64,000 nt of DNA, from positions 11,019,001 through 11,083,000 of the forward strand of contig JAVTVX010000024.1 of assembly GCA_033439265.1 (NCBI GenBank), given 5' to 3'. Below the pieces are notes generated by a model. It was not told the DNA's origin, ran no database searches, and saw only the letters and a list, made by a program, of their open reading frames with translations. Shown here one piece after another: positions 23,687 through 37,050 of this stretch. The stretch's first letter is position 1. Each line of letters begins with the position of its first letter. The translations under genes and the position numbers were made by a program. Origin of the DNA: Dillenia suffruticosa (Eukaryota; Streptophyta; Magnoliopsida; Dilleniales; Dilleniaceae).

Positions 23687-25314
23687 CTTTCTCTCTAAAA
23701 GCAATTTTCATCTTCTCCTCTGTTCCTGATCGGGGTCTCCTTTGTTTCATCACCATCTGAGTTCTTCAACTTCAATGAGATCAAAATTCAATCATTTTCT
23801 GAGCATTCCTGATCAAATTCAGTGAATTATATTACAAATCCCATGCATCGCTGTTATTAAGTTTTTTTCTTTCATGGTTACAAAGAAGGAACTGGAATCA
23901 GAACATCCCTTATGGTTCCATACCAGAAAATGAAGCTCATAAGAAACTGAATTGCAGAACCAAGTTCAACAATCTTGCGACTGCATTAATGAAAAAAAAA
24001 AGGAAGTAGTCCCAATCACGGTTCGGGAGAGGAAGTGCAGCACAACTGCACTGCCAATTGCAGGTCCAAACAAATAACCTGGATCATTTTCAGCCTCTTT
24101 AAGAAGTACTGAGCACATGAATGTGTGGAGATGCTGTATTTAAGAGAATGAAGTGAAGGTGTTAATGTGAGAGTTTTGTAGTTGTAGTTTTGTAGTGTTG
24201 TAGTTGAAAAAAAGAGGTAATCGAGCTATAGTTTTGTAGTTGAAAAAAGGGAGACAATTATCTCTTTTTTTCCATTATTCAACTTTCAATAACTCCAGTC
24301 ATCAACACTTTGAAAAAAAAAAATAGCTGAGAAAGGTTGTTTTACTTTTATAATGGACTAATTTTATCTTCCTAATGTGACACAAGGACACTGTTTACTG
24401 TAGGATTACATAATGTGACACAAGGATTGTCTATTGGCCATGTTTTTTTTTTTATGTTCCCTTACATTACTAAATGCAACAAACCAATTGGAGGCATGTC
24501 ATTTCATAGGCATATATAACATATTACATATCTAATTTTGCTTCATTCTTCCAACATGACATAATGTGCAACAAAAATTCACATGGCAAGACGAGGATGC
24601 ATCTTCAATATATCATGCGTAGAAAGCTTCATGTCGAAAGAGATATTAGGATATGCTTGCGGCAGCAAGGAAGCAAGCGATGCAAGCTCTTGGAACCACA
24701 AATATAACCAAAACCAACATACAGAGAAGGAAGGGGAAATCACAAGCCACACGGCCGGTTCAATCCCTTTTGCAACACATATAAAGAAAATGGTTTGTAT
24801 TTATTTATTTTTTAGAATTTGTGTTAATAATTTATATATTCATCAAAGCTGAAATGATTTTTTTTTTCAAACTGAAGAAACGAATCACCCGGTTTTGCAT
24901 CTCGAACTCTTTAATCGCATGCACAGACGTGATAATGGAAAATGACAGTATGTCAACAAGAAATCTAAAACAATTTCGGTAAGAAATTTTTTTTATAATT
25001 TATTTATACATAACAATGATACATTAATGATTGGACATATGTAATTATATATGCTTATTGTAGAGTAAGGACAAACAAATTATAGAGGAAAAGTATGGCT
25101 CAGATAGCATTACTCCGCCAGCGTTTGATGTTGGCTCATGGTGTGAGGTGATAGGGGATCGCATGAAGGGATGGGTGTATGGTTTCGAAGAGAAAGTTGT
25201 TAACGTTTTGACCATAAATTCTTCTGGTGCCACTTTATCACCACGTGTGCGGTCGTCTCAAATGTATACTAGGGAGGAGATAGATAAAATGATGGAAGAA
25301 ATGAGAAGTCAAAT

Positions 25315-27543
25315 TGTCACGCCCCAACCCTCAGATCGAGTACGCGACAACCATCGCGTTACCTCAAAATACGAGTGAGTCTAACCTGCACATCAAAATA
25401 CCGTAAGACATTTATCGATATCCATCCACTTTTCCAAAATAATCCAACATTTTCAACAAATCAATATACATTTATCAGACAACAAAAGAATTAACCAAAT
25501 TCATCCATGTTCAAAACATGTATGCATAGGGCCACCCCGGCCATTCCAATCTAAATACATGTACAAGGTCAACCCAGCTATTCCAATCAAATTACAAAAT
25601 ATAAAATAAATCTCTACTCAAAAGATCTATATCAAATACCACAAAAAATAATTCCCAAATAAAATTCAAAAAAGAAAAGTAAAGATTTTTAAAATAAGTT
25701 ATACAAATCCAATAAATAAAAATAAGAAACTTAAATAAGTTTCTAAAAGAGTTTATACAAAAATGTCTCTGTAGGGTCCATCTAAAATCCTCAAAAAAAG
25801 GAAATCAAGATAACTAATACCCATAATGAATCCTTTGAGATGACCTTACCTCGTGATATTAATCACGTCATTACTTTGGCCTAAACTTCTTATGTGGAAA
25901 ATTTAAAATAAGAGCGATGAGTATACAACAATACTTAGTGAGTGGATAACATGTTATGAAAGTAAATGAGGGATGATTGTGCACATGTCAAACAAATCTC
26001 AAAATCATATTACTGTGACCATAAAGATTCAAGATTCATCATCAAATATATAATTTTCAAATAAAATTAAATATTCATAATGAACAAATTGTATGCATCC
26101 AATTATATCATAATTTTTCCAAAATCATGGGGTTGCCAATATCGTAACTCCAGACAATGGTTTATTGCGACCAAAAGCAGAATCGTCAAGGGTTTTTATA
26201 TTTTTCTAACTCATAAATACCCCCAATCTTGGCGTTGGCATGGACCTCCCTTGAGGTGCTACCAAACTAGTCTGAGAAATAATAATAACGGCATTGGAGA
26301 TACCTCTCGAGCGCGGCTATCTCCCAAGGCAAATGCCCCAAACCACATTGCCCCGTCGGGCCAAGTCTTGGGGGGAATGACTATAGCCATTAGATCATGC
26401 ATTCAAGCACCGTTTTACAAATTTCATAGCATATATCAAAATGTACCGTAATAGTTCAAACATTACTCAAATCATGAGTTCAATACTAATATACTCAATA
26501 TAGTCAATAAATATGATACATTATTTCAATTACATAGTTGGATGCGTATTTCATTCCAAACTCTCTTTTGAGACACTCCACGATCACAAACTAATTTATA
26601 AACCAATTTTAAAAATACTTGTAAAATCAAGTAAAATATTTTCTCATTCAAAATCATAATCATGCATCCACTTATCTCTTGGAAGGGTAGCCACTCACAA
26701 TCCACAATTCAATTCAATGTAAATCCCTCTTAACCCTTTAATTGTTTCAACCTAAACCAATATATACGAATTCATCAATTAATCACCAATTAACACTCGG
26801 AAAAATCAATATTTTCATACAACCCAAATTCCAATTTTTTTAAAATTCATCAATTTATCATCTAATTTCATCAAACTACATCACCAACCTAGGGAAATAA
26901 TTCCCCTTCTAAGATTTTCCTAAATGTTAACATTACATACACCCTATGTCAAAATCTCTAAACTTTATTCTTCCAATCTCAACATAAAATTTATATACTA
27001 GTGAAATACACTCCAATTTAAGATAAAGGAAGAGAAATTACCTCACTTGAATCACCAATTTTGTCTCTTGGTCACATCACCTTAAAACCCTAAATCTTTC
27101 TTTCTCTACAAAATCTCAAATCTCAACATAAATCCAAAGTTTATGCAAAAATAATTAAAACCCAAGTTTAGGATAGAGTATTACCTCAATTGCCACCAAT
27201 TTCATCCATTGTTGAACCACTCCAAAATTCTAGATTTTTCTCTTTCTAGAAAATCACTTCCTTCACTAACTCAACCTCCAATGGTTTGTTGAGGGTTTTA
27301 AAACCTTCAATGTAAGGGTTTTTGTTTGAAATTAGTTCCTCTTGAAGAGAGCAAGGAGAGAAGGAAAGAGAAAGAGTGCAGAGAGAGGAATGAGAGAAGG
27401 AGAAAGAAAAAAATGAAGTTGGGGGTGGGGGGCTCTCGGGTGAAGAAGAGGAGGAAGAGTGAGTGGGAGTGGTGGGCGGTGGTGGGACCCACCATTTGTT
27501 TGCTTTTTTTTTTGTTTTTTTTTTTTTATATTTTGGTATTACA
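25315..27543 (-). mobile_element. 3' LTR of element D
   Basis: On the plus strand it begins TGTCACGCCCCAACC and ends GGTATTACA, so on its own strand it starts TGTAATACC and ends GGGGCGTGACA, like the Tekay LTRs B and C. It includes a CT-rich tract (minus strand, 27,340-27,420) and AAACCCTA-type motifs. ORFs in it are incidental. Confidence 0.8.
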
Positions 27544-27697
27544 ATTTCTAAACTCCTAAAAATAAATTTTGTCCTCAAAATTAAAAAATAAAATCATACC
27601 CCAAAAAGATGAGATATTGCTTTTTCATAATATCTTTGGATTCCCAAGTCTTTTCTTCGACTCGATTTCATTTTCATTGGACCTTAACAATAGGGAC

Positions 27698-28770
27698 TTA
27701 CATGTTTCGAAATCTCTGAATTTGGTGATCAAAGATAGCTATGGTTTGAACTTTGAACCTCAAGTCCTCTCTTAGTTCAACTAGTGGGGTCTTTAGCACG
27801 TGGGAATGATCCGACAAATATTTTTTTAACATCAAAACATGGAATATATCATGTATTTTCATAAAATTCAGGGGTAACTCCAATCGGTAGGCCACCTTAC
27901 CTATCCTCTCAATGATCTTGAAAGGACCAACATAATGAGGAGTCAATTTCCCCTTTTTTCGGAACCAGATTACTCCCTTCCAATGTGAGATTTTCAAAAA
28001 TACAATGTCCCATACTTTGAATTCTAAAGGTCATCTCCTCTTATCGGCATAACTCTTTTGTCAGTTTTGGGCTGCTTTCATTCTTTCTCAGATTATTTTT
28101 ACTTTCTCTATGGTGAGTTCAATCAATTCCACACTTTCTAACTTTCTCTCACTAATCTCATCCTAACACAATGGAGTCTTACATTTTCTCTCATATAACA
28201 TTTCATATTGTGGTATATCTATTCTGGACTGATAACTATTATTATAAACAAATTCTACTATAGGGAGATATCTATCCCAGCTATTAGAGAAGTCAAGTGC
28301 ACCAGCTCGGAACATATCTTCCAAAGTTCTTTTAGATTGGCCATTAGTCTAAGGATGGAACATTGTACTTAACTTCTACTTAATTCCTAAAAGCTCAAGT
28401 AATTTCGGTTAAAACTAAGAAGTAACCTATAAATCTCTATCTGATACAATAGAGTTTGACACTTTAGGTAACGTTACAATCTAATCAATATATATCTTGG
28501 TTAGCTTTTCCATATAGTAAGTTATTATAATCGAAAGAAAATGGTTTTTAGTAAGGAGGTCCACTATTATACATGTGACATCAAATCCCTTAATAATTTT
28601 AAGAAATCTTGAGACAAAATCCTTGAAACTATACCTTCATTTCCACTCAGAATTAAGGAGTGGCTCAAGTAATTCTCATTGGTTTTAATGCTCAACCTTT
28701 ACTCATTGACATGCCATGCATTCACTACATAGAACCAGACAACCACATGACCACACTCACCTGTAATCTC
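27698..28770 (-). pseudogene. integrase and chromodomain remnant of element D
   Basis: The open stretch 27,997-27,698 reads KGKLTPHYVGPFKIIERIG, VAYRLELP, IHDIFHVLMLKKYL, the integrase C-terminal domain that precedes a chromodomain. Further right on the same strand come decayed integrase-core phrases: GRKC-like YERKCKTPLC, FDVTCIIVDLLTKNHF, and VEFVYNNSYQ, with many stops and shifts. Reverse transcriptase was not recognised. Confidence 0.75.
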
Positions 28771-28989
28771 TTCTGGTGAAGTATTAACCTCCTACCTAAA
28801 AAATAACTACATAAACTCCAGTCTCACTTCTTAGGTCTGATGGCATCCTCGAGCTTGTCTTTATTTTAGCTATGATAATACAATCAGCTTAGGTGGCATT
28901 GGCCTTGGGACTCAAGGAAGTGTTGGCTTATGAGGATGTATAGATCTAGATGGTACAACATGCAATAAAGGGACAAATTATGGTCGGGT

Positions 28990-30370
28990 GGGCCAGAGAG
29001 GTAACACAAGGTATAGTGGCCCATATGAAAACATGCAAAGAAAGTCTTATCCCTCCTTGGCATAATTCTTTATGGATATTCCAACAACTAGAACAGAATA
29101 GCCTCTTATCATAGCTCTCATATTGCTTATACTGTTTCTATTTTCCCTATTTCTTTTCTTGTCCGAAGTTTGAATTTCTATTGGTCTTTTCCCTCTGACA
29201 TATCTTGTTTGTCCTTAGCAACCAATTCCAAAGTCTTTAAATTATTTTTCTAAAACTTAGAAGTGGTAAAGAGTTGAGCTACTAAATACTTCTAGAAAAA
29301 GGATGGTAATCCTTCCATGAACCTCTTTACTCTATTTTCATCTATTTCAACTAACTCTTGGGCATGCACTAGTAATTGAGCAAAGTGGTCTCATACTCTC
29401 TAACAGTTTAACCACTCTATTACTCACTAACAGTCTAACCGCACTATTACAAGTCTAGAAATTTAGATATCTTTTGATATCTAATATAGGAATGTGCATA
29501 CCTCTCATGATAGATCTTCGTAAAATCATCTCAAGTAACACCTTGAAAGTTACATTTGTATCAGGGTCTCTCAACTCTAAATTCCACCAATCGTAGTGAT
29601 CTTCTTTCAGGTAACAAGTGACAAGTTTTACCTTGTACCTTTTATGATCATGAACTTATAAAAAAAAGTCTTGACAACTCAACACTGAAATACTTTATAG
29701 CCTTAGGGATCATTACTCCCTTGAAAAATCATTGATTTTATTTTCCTAAACTCAGCTATCAATTTCTAAAACCGATAGTCTTATCAGGAGACACATCTAC
29801 TTCTCATATCCTTATATCCATCTTTATTGTTTTGTGGCCCTCTATTATCTATTTAGTTTGGCTAGATGTGATTAAAAGCTAACTATTGGAGCTAGAGACA
29901 CCAGTGGCTTGATGTAGCTAAAGGCATAGTAGTGGCCTAAGTAATTGATGGAAGACTTGTAGTCTTATTTTGTATCATTGGATAAGATAATCTAGTTGTT
30001 ATCCTATTTATATCTCATGACATAGTACCAACTATGACTAGCAACCTATCCAAGGTCTGATAAAAGTCTAGTTCACATGGAATCAGAATACGGGGAATTT
30101 AAGGTTAAGGTTCTTGCCCTTGTTCATCATCCCTCTGTTCTCTCATAGAAGTTATCTAACAAATCTCTTGCCTTTGATTATATCGTATGTTAATAGTTTG
30201 ATGAATGCACTCATACCTAGATGTGACTCTATTTCCTAGGACCCATAAGAGACACTTTAAAAATCCTTTGAAAACACTTTGAAAATCAAAACTTTAAAAT
30301 AATTGAAAACAATTGAGGACATTTAAAAATATTTGAAAATATTTGAAAACCTCTTAAAAGTTTACAAAAC
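28990..30370 (-). pseudogene. gag remnant of element D
   Basis: Minus-strand phrases such as FAQLLVHAQELVEIDENRVKR near 29,300-29,400 match the retrotransposon gag domain of chromoviruses, broken by stops. The primer-binding site next to the right LTR (30,380-30,399) is only weakly like TGGTATCAGAGC. The rest is too decayed to read. Confidence 0.5.
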
Positions 30371-30399
30371 AAGAGCCTAAACATTGATTCCAATAAAAT

Positions 30400-32419
30400 T
30401 GTCATGGCCCGACCATCAGATCGAGTACGCAACAACCACCGCATTATCTCAGAATACGAGTGAGTCTAACCCATACACCAAAATACTGCAAGACATTCAT
30501 CTATATCCATCCATTTTCCAAAATAACCCAATATTTTCAACAAATCAACATGCATTTATCAAAGAATAAAAGGACTAACCAAGTCTGTCCCTGTTTAAAA
30601 CATGCATGCATAGGGCCACCTTGTCCATTCCAATCTAAATACATGCACAAAACCAACCCAGCCATTCCAATCAAATCACAAAATATAAAATAAATCTCTA
30701 TTCAAGAGATCCATATCAAATACCACAAAAAACAATTCTCAAGTAAAATTCAAGAAAAGTAAAGATTTTTAAAATAAATTATAAAAATGCAATAAAAATA
30801 AATAAATAAATAAAAATACGAAACTTAAATAAGTTTCCAAAAGAGTTTATACAAAAATGCTTCCATGGGTTCCATATAAAATCCTAAAAAAAAAGGAAAT
30901 CGGGATAACTAATACCCGTATTGAGATGACCTTGCCTCGTGATATTAATACTATCAATATATTGGCCTAAACTTCTTCTGGAAAAAATTTAAAATAAGAG
31001 GGATGGGTATACAACAATACTCAGTAAGTGAATAACATGTTATGAAAATAAATGATGGATGATTGTGGACATGTCAAACAATCATCTCAAATTATATTGC
31101 CGTGTCCATAAAGATTCAAGATTCATCATCAAATATACAATTTTCAAATAAAATTCAATATTCATAATGAACAAATTGTATCTATCCAATTATATCATAA
31201 TTTTTCCAAAATCATGGGGTTGCCAATATCGTAACTCCCGACAATGGTTTACTGCGACCAAGGGCGAAACCGTCAAGGGTTTTCATACTTTTCTAACTCA
31301 TAAATATCCCCAACCTTGGTATTGGCTCGGGCGTCCCTTGGGGTGCTATCAAGTTAGTCTGAGAAATAATAATAATGGTCCATAAAAATGGCACATTATT
31401 TCAATAACATAGTTGGATGTATATTTCATTGCAAACTCTCTTTTAGGACACTCTATAATCACAAACTAATTTATAAATTAATTTTAAAAACATTTGTAAG
31501 ATCAAGTAAAATATTTTCTCATTCAAAATCATAATCATGTATCTACTCACCTCTTGGGAGGGTAACTATTCCCAATCCACAATCCAGTTCAAGGTAAATC
31601 CCTCTTAACCCTTTAATTGTTTCAACCTAATCCAATAGATATGAATTCATTATTTAATTACCAACTAATACTAGAAAAAATCAATATTTTTTATATAACC
31701 CAAATTCTAATTTTTTTCGAATTCATTAATCCATCATCTAATTTTATCAAATTACATCACCAACTTAGGGAAATAACTCCCCTTCCAAGATTTTTCCAAA
31801 TGTTAACATTACATGCACCCTATGTCAAAATTCCTAAACTTTGTTCTTCCAATCTCAATATAAAATTTATATACTTGTAAAATACACTCTAATTTAAGAT
31901 AAAGGAAGAGAAATTACCTCACTTAAACCACCAATTTTGTCTCTTGGTCACATCACCTTCAAACCCTAAATTTTTCTTTCTGTAAAATCCCAAATCTTAA
32001 CATAAATCCAAAGTTTATGCAAAAATAATTAAAATCCAATTTTAGGATAGAGTATTACCTCTTTTGGAACCATCAATTTCATCCATTGTTAAACCACTCT
32101 AAAACCCTAGATTTTTCTCTCTCTAGAAAATCCACTTCCTTTACTGACTCAACCTCCAATGGTTTGTTGGGAGTTTTAGAACCTTCAATGTAAGGGTTTT
32201 TGTTTGAAATTAGTTGCTTTTGAAGAGAGCAAGGAAAGAGGGAAAGAAAGAAAGTGCAGAGAGAGGAATGAGAGAGGGAGAAAGAAAAAAAAATGGAGTT
32301 GGGTTGGGGGCTCTCGGGTGAAGACGAGGAGGAAGAGTGAGTAGGAGTGGTGGGTGGTGGTAGGACCTACCATTTGTTTGCTTTTTTTGTTTTTTTTTTT
32401 TTTATATTTTCGTATTACT
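30400..32419 (-). mobile_element. 5' LTR of element D
   Basis: It begins TGTCATGGCCCGACC and ends GTATTACT on the plus strand; the last base of the expected ACA has mutated. It aligns with 25,315-27,543 throughout, with about 200 bp missing near 31,380. Confidence 0.8.
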
Positions 32420-32814
32420 CAAATGATGGAAGAAGTGCAAAGCTAAGTTAGGGTGCAAACTAAGGTACAAATTATTGACATACTCGCACAAATTGGTTTC
32501 CAACAAACACCTCCTGGCCTAGATAGCACCAAATCACCTGATTCAGACCACCCGCCTCTGTGACAGTTCATCTTCCTTTCTCAGTATTTGAATTTTATGG
32601 ATTTTTAAGGGTTTGTTATTCGTTTGATACGTTGTACTTTGTAACTGCATATCGTATGTATTCTATGCAAGTAATGGAACTACCGACTTCCTTTTTCAAT
32701 CATTGATATGGTGTTATTTTTAGTATTGTTTGTAATTTAAGAATTATGATGAAACAGGTTTAAAGATTTACAGGTCAGGTTGATCGATCAGAATGAAATC
32801 AACAAGATAAGGGA

Positions 32815-33325
32815 ATTCCTTTTGCCGACGAAAAGTAGCTATTGTGAATCTGTCGCAGATTTCACTTCCCTTCCCAACTATCAGCGACGGAATTGCGAGT
32901 GAAATTGTTGGTAGTATGAAATCTATCAGTGAAAATAAATACTTCTACGATGGATTACTGACGGATAATATCTCTACCGCTACGTAGGTATCGGTCAGCC
33001 ATCTCTGATACTTGAATACACTTTGTAATTAGCGACGGATTATCATTGGATTATCAGCAATGGATACGCCTCCTTCCCTAATCCATCACAGAAGCATTTA
33101 CCAGGATCGCTCATATCACTCACGGATTTTATACTGACGGACAATATTGTCATAAATCCATCACAATTCTTAGTAACGGATTCTTATCTGTCGCAAAAAT
33201 TTTGCAAGCATGGTTTCATCGATGAAATTATCAACGGATATTTCTGTTGGTAATACTTTTCACTGATAGAATTTTATCTTTCAGCGATAGAACCTCCGTC
33301 GCTAAAAGTCCTTTTTCTAGTAGTG
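32815..33325. repeat. right subterminal repeats and terminus of the large CACTA
   Basis: Spaced motifs such as GACGGATT, AGCGACGGA and ATCCGTCG, in both orientations, lead to CCGTCGCTAAAAG and the terminus CTTTTTCTAGTAGTG. The 250 bp between the last TNPA-like exon and 32,815 look like 3' untranslated sequence. Confidence 0.75.
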
Positions 33326-33334
33326 AACATTATT

Positions 33335-36300
33335 TGAGTTCCATGCTCTAGGTACGACAGAGCCATCCAAGTAGCTAAGGCGATACATTTCGAGATGAAC
33401 TGCTAAGCATACTCGATGCGAACCTTCCTAATTCAGTGTGAATTCACCTCCCAATTGGGTTTGTCGAGTCACCTCTACTCTCTAAATGACTAAATCTCTT
33501 GGCTTGAACATTCTAGTTTTTACCCTTCTATTATAATATTTGGTCATCTATTACTGGCAAGCCGCCATTCGAGCGGACATGGTATGTAACAATTCTGGCA
33601 AGAGATCTAGTCATTTGCATAGTGCGAGCTCATTTGACTCCGGATGGCATTGTCTTTTGTGTAATGAGTGAATTTCTATTTTTATCGATATAATTGCTTT
33701 ACATCCATAAGTGAGGTTGAGCAGTGTTTCCCCCATTGCTATTCGGGGTGTAGCTCTGTGGGCCCAGAGGATTCCATAGACTTCATTTATCCATAAAACT
33801 TTCACTTCACCCAGTGTTGTTTTGAGCCCTTGGATAATCATTTAGTTTGTCGCCTCAGTAAGGCCATTGGCTTATAGGTAAGCAATTGAGATGAAGGGGT
33901 ATTGGATCTCAAGCTTACTATAGAATTCTTTGAAACTTTTGTTATCAAATAGCTTGCCATTGTTAGTGATGAGGATTTGGGTCGGCCAAATCTGGTAATG
34001 ATGGACACCCATTTGAAGGTTTGAATCTTGCTGGTTGTTATCTACACTAACGGTTGAGCTTCCACCCATTTGATGTAGTAGTCTATGGCTACAATAAGAA
34101 ACTTCCATTACCCAGCTGCCTGTGGGAATAGTCACTATATGTCCATTCTCCACTGCACAAACAGCAAAAGATTCACATTTGGATAGAGCTAAAAGGAATG
34201 TTGGTGAGGCACTTACACATTTTTAATGTAAGCCTCCGCATCGGCCTTCATGGTGGGCCAGAAGAATCCTTGGCGCAAGGCCTTGGCTAGGTTCTAAGTG
34301 CCTAAATGGTTGCCGCACAGGGTGAGTGAAGGACTTCTTGTAAAGAGATTCATTGATGAAATGAGTGGCTTTGTATTTGACCTATGTAGTCTCCTGTAGG
34401 AGTCTGGTAGTTAATCATTCCTCTGGTAGGCCTAAATTGGATCTTGAAAGTTTGGTGAGTTGTGAGTCATTAGGATTTGCTCTAATTCATCGATACTTGG
34501 GTACAAGAAGCTTTCAATATATACTGTTCTACTGGTGGCGACAGAATCCAAACTAGCAAGCTTGGAGAGCATGTCGGCCCTAGCATTCTTGAGTATAGAA
34601 ATTTATTGTTTGTCATCCTTGTTGTGCTTGTTTATTACCTCCTAGAGTTTGGTAAGATATTTCATCGTATTGGTTCTTTAGTTTCGTACATTCCCTCTAC
34701 TTGCTTCACCACGAACTGACTGTCAATAAAGACCCAAATGTCTTGAGCTCCCAATAGTGCTATAATCTGTAGTCCTACCAAGAGTGTTCTGTTTTCAGCT
34801 TGATTATTGGTGGCTTGATAGTCAAAGTGGAGTGCATATTCTGCCTTGAATTCGTCATGACCCATCAAGATGAGTCCAGCACTACTCCCTAATGAGCTAG
34901 AGGACCCATCGACATGCAAGGTCCATTTTGTTGGTAGGTACTCTTCTATACGGCCATCTATGGCTTGCTTAGTGAGGTTTGGAAATGTACATTTGAGGAT
35001 AAAATCAACTAATCTAACCTTTGATGATAGGTCTCGACTAATACTCGATATTAAATTCACCAAGCTTGATCCTCTATTTGATGAGCCAGCTTGAGGTGTC
35101 CTTTTACGATACTATATACTTTAGAGGCTGTTTGGTTAGGACCAGGATCATGTGTGCATGAAAGTAGGGTCGAAGGCGGCGAACGATCGTAATGAGAGTG
35201 AAGGCCACCTTTTGATAGGCCTTTAATTTATTTCTAACTCCTGGAGCACCCAACTTACATAATATACTGATCTTTGTATAGTAGCATCCTGCCTTACAAG
35301 TGCAAAACAAAGGGCTTGGTCAAAGACTTATAAATAGAGATAGAGTTTCTCACCAAGAATATGCAGAGAGAGTAAATGACAAGACAAGAGGTACTCTTTG
35401 AGCTTGTCGAAGGCCATTTGGCACTCCGATGTCCATACGAATTTCTGGGACTTCTTTAGGGTTTCAAAAAAAGGCTTGTATTTTTCTCCTACCTTCAACA
35501 TAAAGCTGCTCAGAGCGATGATCCATCCTTTAAGGCACTATACCTCCTTCAATGTTCTCAGTGGCGCCGTGTCTAGGATTGATGGAATCTTCTCTAAGTT
35601 CGCTTCGATTCATCAGTTAGTGATCAAGAAACCTGAAAACTTATCTAAAGTGATCCCGAAGGTACACTTGGCTGGGTTCATCTTTATGTTGTTGTGTTCC
35701 AATGTCTGAAATATTTGTTCAAGATTTGTTATGTGGCCCTCGATGCTATTACTCTTGATTAGCATATCATCCACAAAAGCTTCAATGTTCCAGCCAAGTT
35801 GCTTGCTAAATACCTTGTTAACTAGTTGTTGGAAGGTTGCTCTTGCATTCTTTAGGTCAAAATAACATGACCTTATAACAATAAGTGCCGAAATCTATGA
35901 TAAAGCTTGTTTTCTCCTCATCCTCTGGGGCTATGTACACCTAATTGTAGCCAAAATACGTATGCATGAAGCTTAAGAGATGATGGCCCGATAAGTTGCC
36001 CACATGTTTGTCAATGTTTGGAAGCAGGTAGTTGCCTTTCGGGCACACCTTGTTGAGATCGGTAAAATTGATGCACATCCTTCACTTGTTGTTTGCTTTT
36101 TTCACCATGACTATGTACGCCAACCATTCAGGATATTTCACTTCCCTGATGTAGCTCACTACTAGGAGTTTTTTGCACTTCTTCGTGTATGGTTGACATT
36201 CTAATGCAAACACACTCTTCATAGGCTTGCGGCTTGCAACCATCGTCAGTTTATGAACAATCATAGAGGGATGGAAACCCGACATGTGTTCGGACAACCA

Positions 36301-37050
36301 TGCAAAGACTTTAGCATGTCGTCATAAGCATTCAGTTATGGCATCCTGCAGTGGTATTGGAAAATGGGCCCTGATTTGAATAGTTGGACTAGGTATGTTA
36401 CTGATTGGGAGCTCAACCACCTCCTCACTAGGCTTGGGTTTAGCAACTTGTTCGATATCGTCTTTGAGTTCCATGGCTTTTATGGAGAGGCTCTTCTGTT
36501 TCTCCTCTGGTGCATAGTCATTTTGAGGGTTAGGATTGCAATCACGTGTTGCAATACCGAAAGGTGCTATGGATCTAACCTTTATATGTTTGGTGTTTGA
36601 TAAGCCTTCCAAGCCATCTAAATTGGGGTAGCCTAGGAAGACATTATAAAGGTATGGCAGTTTGACCACATTGAAGGTGGTGGTGGTGGTAGCATGGTTC
36701 GGTAGTATTCCCAAGGTTACTGGAAGTAGGATGGTACCCTTGGGTTATAGCCATTCATCCATGAGTACCCTTCAAAGATTCGGTATGGGTTGAAGATGCA
36801 CTTGGCTAGAGCCCATCTGCTAGAAGGCATCCTAATAGAGGAGATCGCAACCCATCCCTTGATTGATGAAGACTCTTTTCATGATGTACCAGCCTGTCTT
36901 GGCAGTGATGACCAATGGGTCGTGTCAATTTGGGTCAATCCCCACTAGGTTGTCATTGTTAAAACTAATCATCGATCTTTTTCTCTTTGGCAGTATGGTA
37001 ATAGGAGAGAGGAAATAAGACAAGGCGTGTAGTTTCTCTCCTAACCTAAA
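33335..37050 (-). pseudogene. pol of element A: protease, RT, RNase H, Tat-type RNase H, integrase
   Basis: On the minus strand, from right to left: the protease region (DPLVITAKTGWYIMKRVFI, about 36,930-36,830, active-site Asp lost); a linker (YNVFLGYPNLDGLEGL); RT start (GFHPSMIVHKLTM and YIREVKYPEWLA, 36,290-36,100); the RT catalytic site FVDDM at 35,766-35,777; RNase H near 35,300-35,120 (VYYVS, LRPYFHAH); the extra RNase H at 35,063-34,662 (WTLHVDGSSSSLGSSAG, FIDSQFVVKQVEG) that marks the Tat lineage; and integrase (NGKLFDNKSFKEFY, WAHRATPRIAMGET, down to YLDGSVVPRAWNSNN at 33,335). Stops and shifts are frequent. Gag is absent. Confidence 0.85.

Larger units (their letters stand above)
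25315..32419 (-). mobile_element. D: old Ty3 chromovirus-type LTR retrotransposon in the TNPA-like gene
   Basis: LTRs are at 25,315-27,543 and 30,400-32,419. The 5-bp target duplication CAAAT is perfect (25,310-25,314 and 32,420-32,424), and removing the element plus one CAAAT restores the host reading frame (EMRSQ to MMEEVQ). Integrase lies to the left and gag-like sequence to the right, so it reads on the minus strand. The two LTRs differ clearly, with many substitutions and about 200 bp of length, so the insertion is old. The motif TTTTGAGGACAAAAT next to the left LTR is the decayed form of the TTTCGAGGACGAAAC signal typical of Tekay/Del chromoviruses. Confidence 0.85.
20100..32563 (+). 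pseudogene. TNPA-like (Ptta/En/Spm plant transposase) gene, split by two insertions
   Basis: The pieces lie in order on the plus strand. An N-terminal exon ends KSLLKRLIIR|GTAAG near 20,285. An exon at 20,377-20,499 (FVDPQVVYSITEDIKGHLAG, WPTW) ends in a stop. After the N3 insertion, 24,580-24,795 includes SHTAGSIPFATHIKKM, and 24,875-24,975 includes LELFNRMHRRDNGK then a stop. An intron with GTAAG...TTGTAG follows, then 25,066-25,314 (IIEEKYGS, GSWCEVIGDRMKGWVYGF, YTREEIDKMMEEMRSQ). Element D interrupts there, and the last exon resumes at 32,420 with MMEEVQS and ends with TGA at 32,561-32,563. In En/Spm the TNPA protein binds the subterminal repeats. Several stops make this copy dead. Confidence 0.7.
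13229..33325 (+). mobile_element. CACTA (En/Spm) transposon of 20.1 kb with TNPD- and TNPA-like genes
   Basis: The left end is CACTACTAGAGAAGG. The right end is the inverse of CACTACTAGAAAAAG. Subterminal regions at 13,255-13,575 and 32,815-33,310 are rich in GACGGATT and ATCCGTCG motifs. The flanking triplets are AAA on the left and AAC on the right, a duplication with one mismatch. Inside, on the plus strand, lie a captured bZIP exon, a TNPD-type transposase gene (15,978-19,612) and a TNPA-like gene (20,100-32,563), which are the two genes expected of En/Spm elements. Both are broken. About 9.7 kb of the length is later insertion (N3 and D). It sits in the very end of element A's pol. Confidence 0.8.

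Noticed and set aside
23405..23760. Arg-Glu and Ser-Leu repeat ORFs
   Set aside because: Direct translation of the (CT)n microsatellite; not a gene.
26080..26451. ORFs at 26,080-26,451 and 31,167-31,385 as a duplicated gene
   Set aside because: They are the same position in the two LTRs of element D; the similarity is LTR identity, not gene duplication.
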